IMG/VR virus record: IMGVR_UViG_3300019360_000284
Location: 1 to 20,427 of that record
Reading direction: 5' to 3' (one strand)
Origin: a virus
DNA: 20,427 bases
The translations under genes and the position numbers were made by a program. The notes under the pieces are model-generated. The model worked only from the letters and a program-made list of their open reading frames with translations, was not told the DNA's origin and searched no databases. Position 1 is the stretch's first letter. Every line of letters begins with the position of its first letter. Positions 20,218 through 20,427 of this stretch are shown piece by piece.

Positions 20218-20427
20218 ATGGTTCCTAAGACCAAACCCTTGATGGACGGCTATACGGCTCGCGAAGATGGGAAACCCGTCGAGGCCAACCCGCACAAGAC
20301 CGAGGCCGGGCCGCGCAAGCTCATGCGCGATGCCTGGGATGAAGGCTGGTACATCGCCGACGATCACATCAAGGCTGAGCACTCCGAGGCCATCGCGCGT
20401 GCGCTCAAGGCGGCGCGCAAGCGCTGA
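20218..20427 (+). CDS. 69-aa protein downstream of integrase
   Basis: ATG 20218 lies 2 bp after the integrase stop; GTG 20212, which overlaps that stop (GTGA), would add two residues. The protein (MVPKTKPLMDGYTAREDGKP, then HKTEAGPRKLMRDAWDEGWY and a helical AEHSEAIARALKAARKR) ends with TGA at the last base of the window. It is charged and without a known motif. A larger frame that runs through it from inside the integrase gene is a shadow in its upstream part. Function unknown; an excision helper is possible from position. Confidence 0.55.
   Translation: MVPKTKPLMDGYTAREDGKPVEANPHKTEAGPRKLMRDAWDEGWYIADDHIKAEHSEAIARALKAARKR

Noticed and set aside
18797-20427. An attachment site next to the integrase
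   Set aside because: No tRNA fragment or direct repeat that could be an att core was seen in the window; it may lie beyond the right edge.

Overview
The window is one contiguous piece of a temperate tailed-phage genome, most likely a prophage in a high-GC proteobacterium (class not resolvable from this sequence). By eye the DNA is roughly two-thirds G+C and almost wholly coding. Genes overlap by ATGA, GTGA or TGATG junctions, and the recognisable products are phage hallmarks: large and small terminase, portal, Toprim primase, P-loop helicase, Cro/CI-type switch, AlpA-like regulator and tyrosine integrase. No ribosomal RNA, tRNA, CRISPR array, insertion sequence or host housekeeping gene was seen.

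Layout. (1) 1-6848, minus strand: packaging and head operon, read right to left. Order: small terminase-like protein, a 343-bp structured gap, large terminase, two unknown phage proteins, an RNA-ligase-family nucleotidyltransferase, a short ORF crossed by a UUCG terminator-like hairpin, a 64-aa protein, portal, a Bbp19-like protein, a 79-aa protein and the start of a Gly/Ala-rich protein cut by the left edge. (2) 6849-7491: divergent control region with eleven 9-bp repeats (consensus YTGTTGMCR) beside an AT-rich stretch; it could be an origin or an operator array. (3) 7492-8813, plus strand: four small coupled genes, including an HTH protein and a Cys-motif protein. (4) 8869-13537, minus strand: replication operon with HTH protein (frameshifted at a nine-G tract), 64-aa protein, TSCPD-like protein, small membrane protein, Toprim primase, P-loop helicase and an 88-aa protein. 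(5) 13600-14693: lysis-lysogeny switch, with a Cro-like gene and its partner on the minus strand, an intrinsic terminator, and a divergent XRE repressor on the plus strand. (6) 14694-20427, plus strand: early operon with a Cys-motif protein, an XRE-ParB fusion, an AlpA-like protein, several small proteins, the integrase and a 69-aa protein.

How it fits together. Five variants of a 13-bp dyad (GTCGT-N3-RCGAC) flank the repressor gene. Two of them lie between a TTGACT -35 and an NNTAAT -10, each with an 18-bp spacer. One such promoter points at the cro operon and the other at the parB-integrase operon, so one repressor probably silences both. Primase and helicase would replicate the genome; the terminases and portal would package it. 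Points deserving attention are the 9-bp repeat array, the RNA ligase inside a head operon, the XRE-ParB fusion, the poly-G frameshift and the structured gap between the terminase genes.
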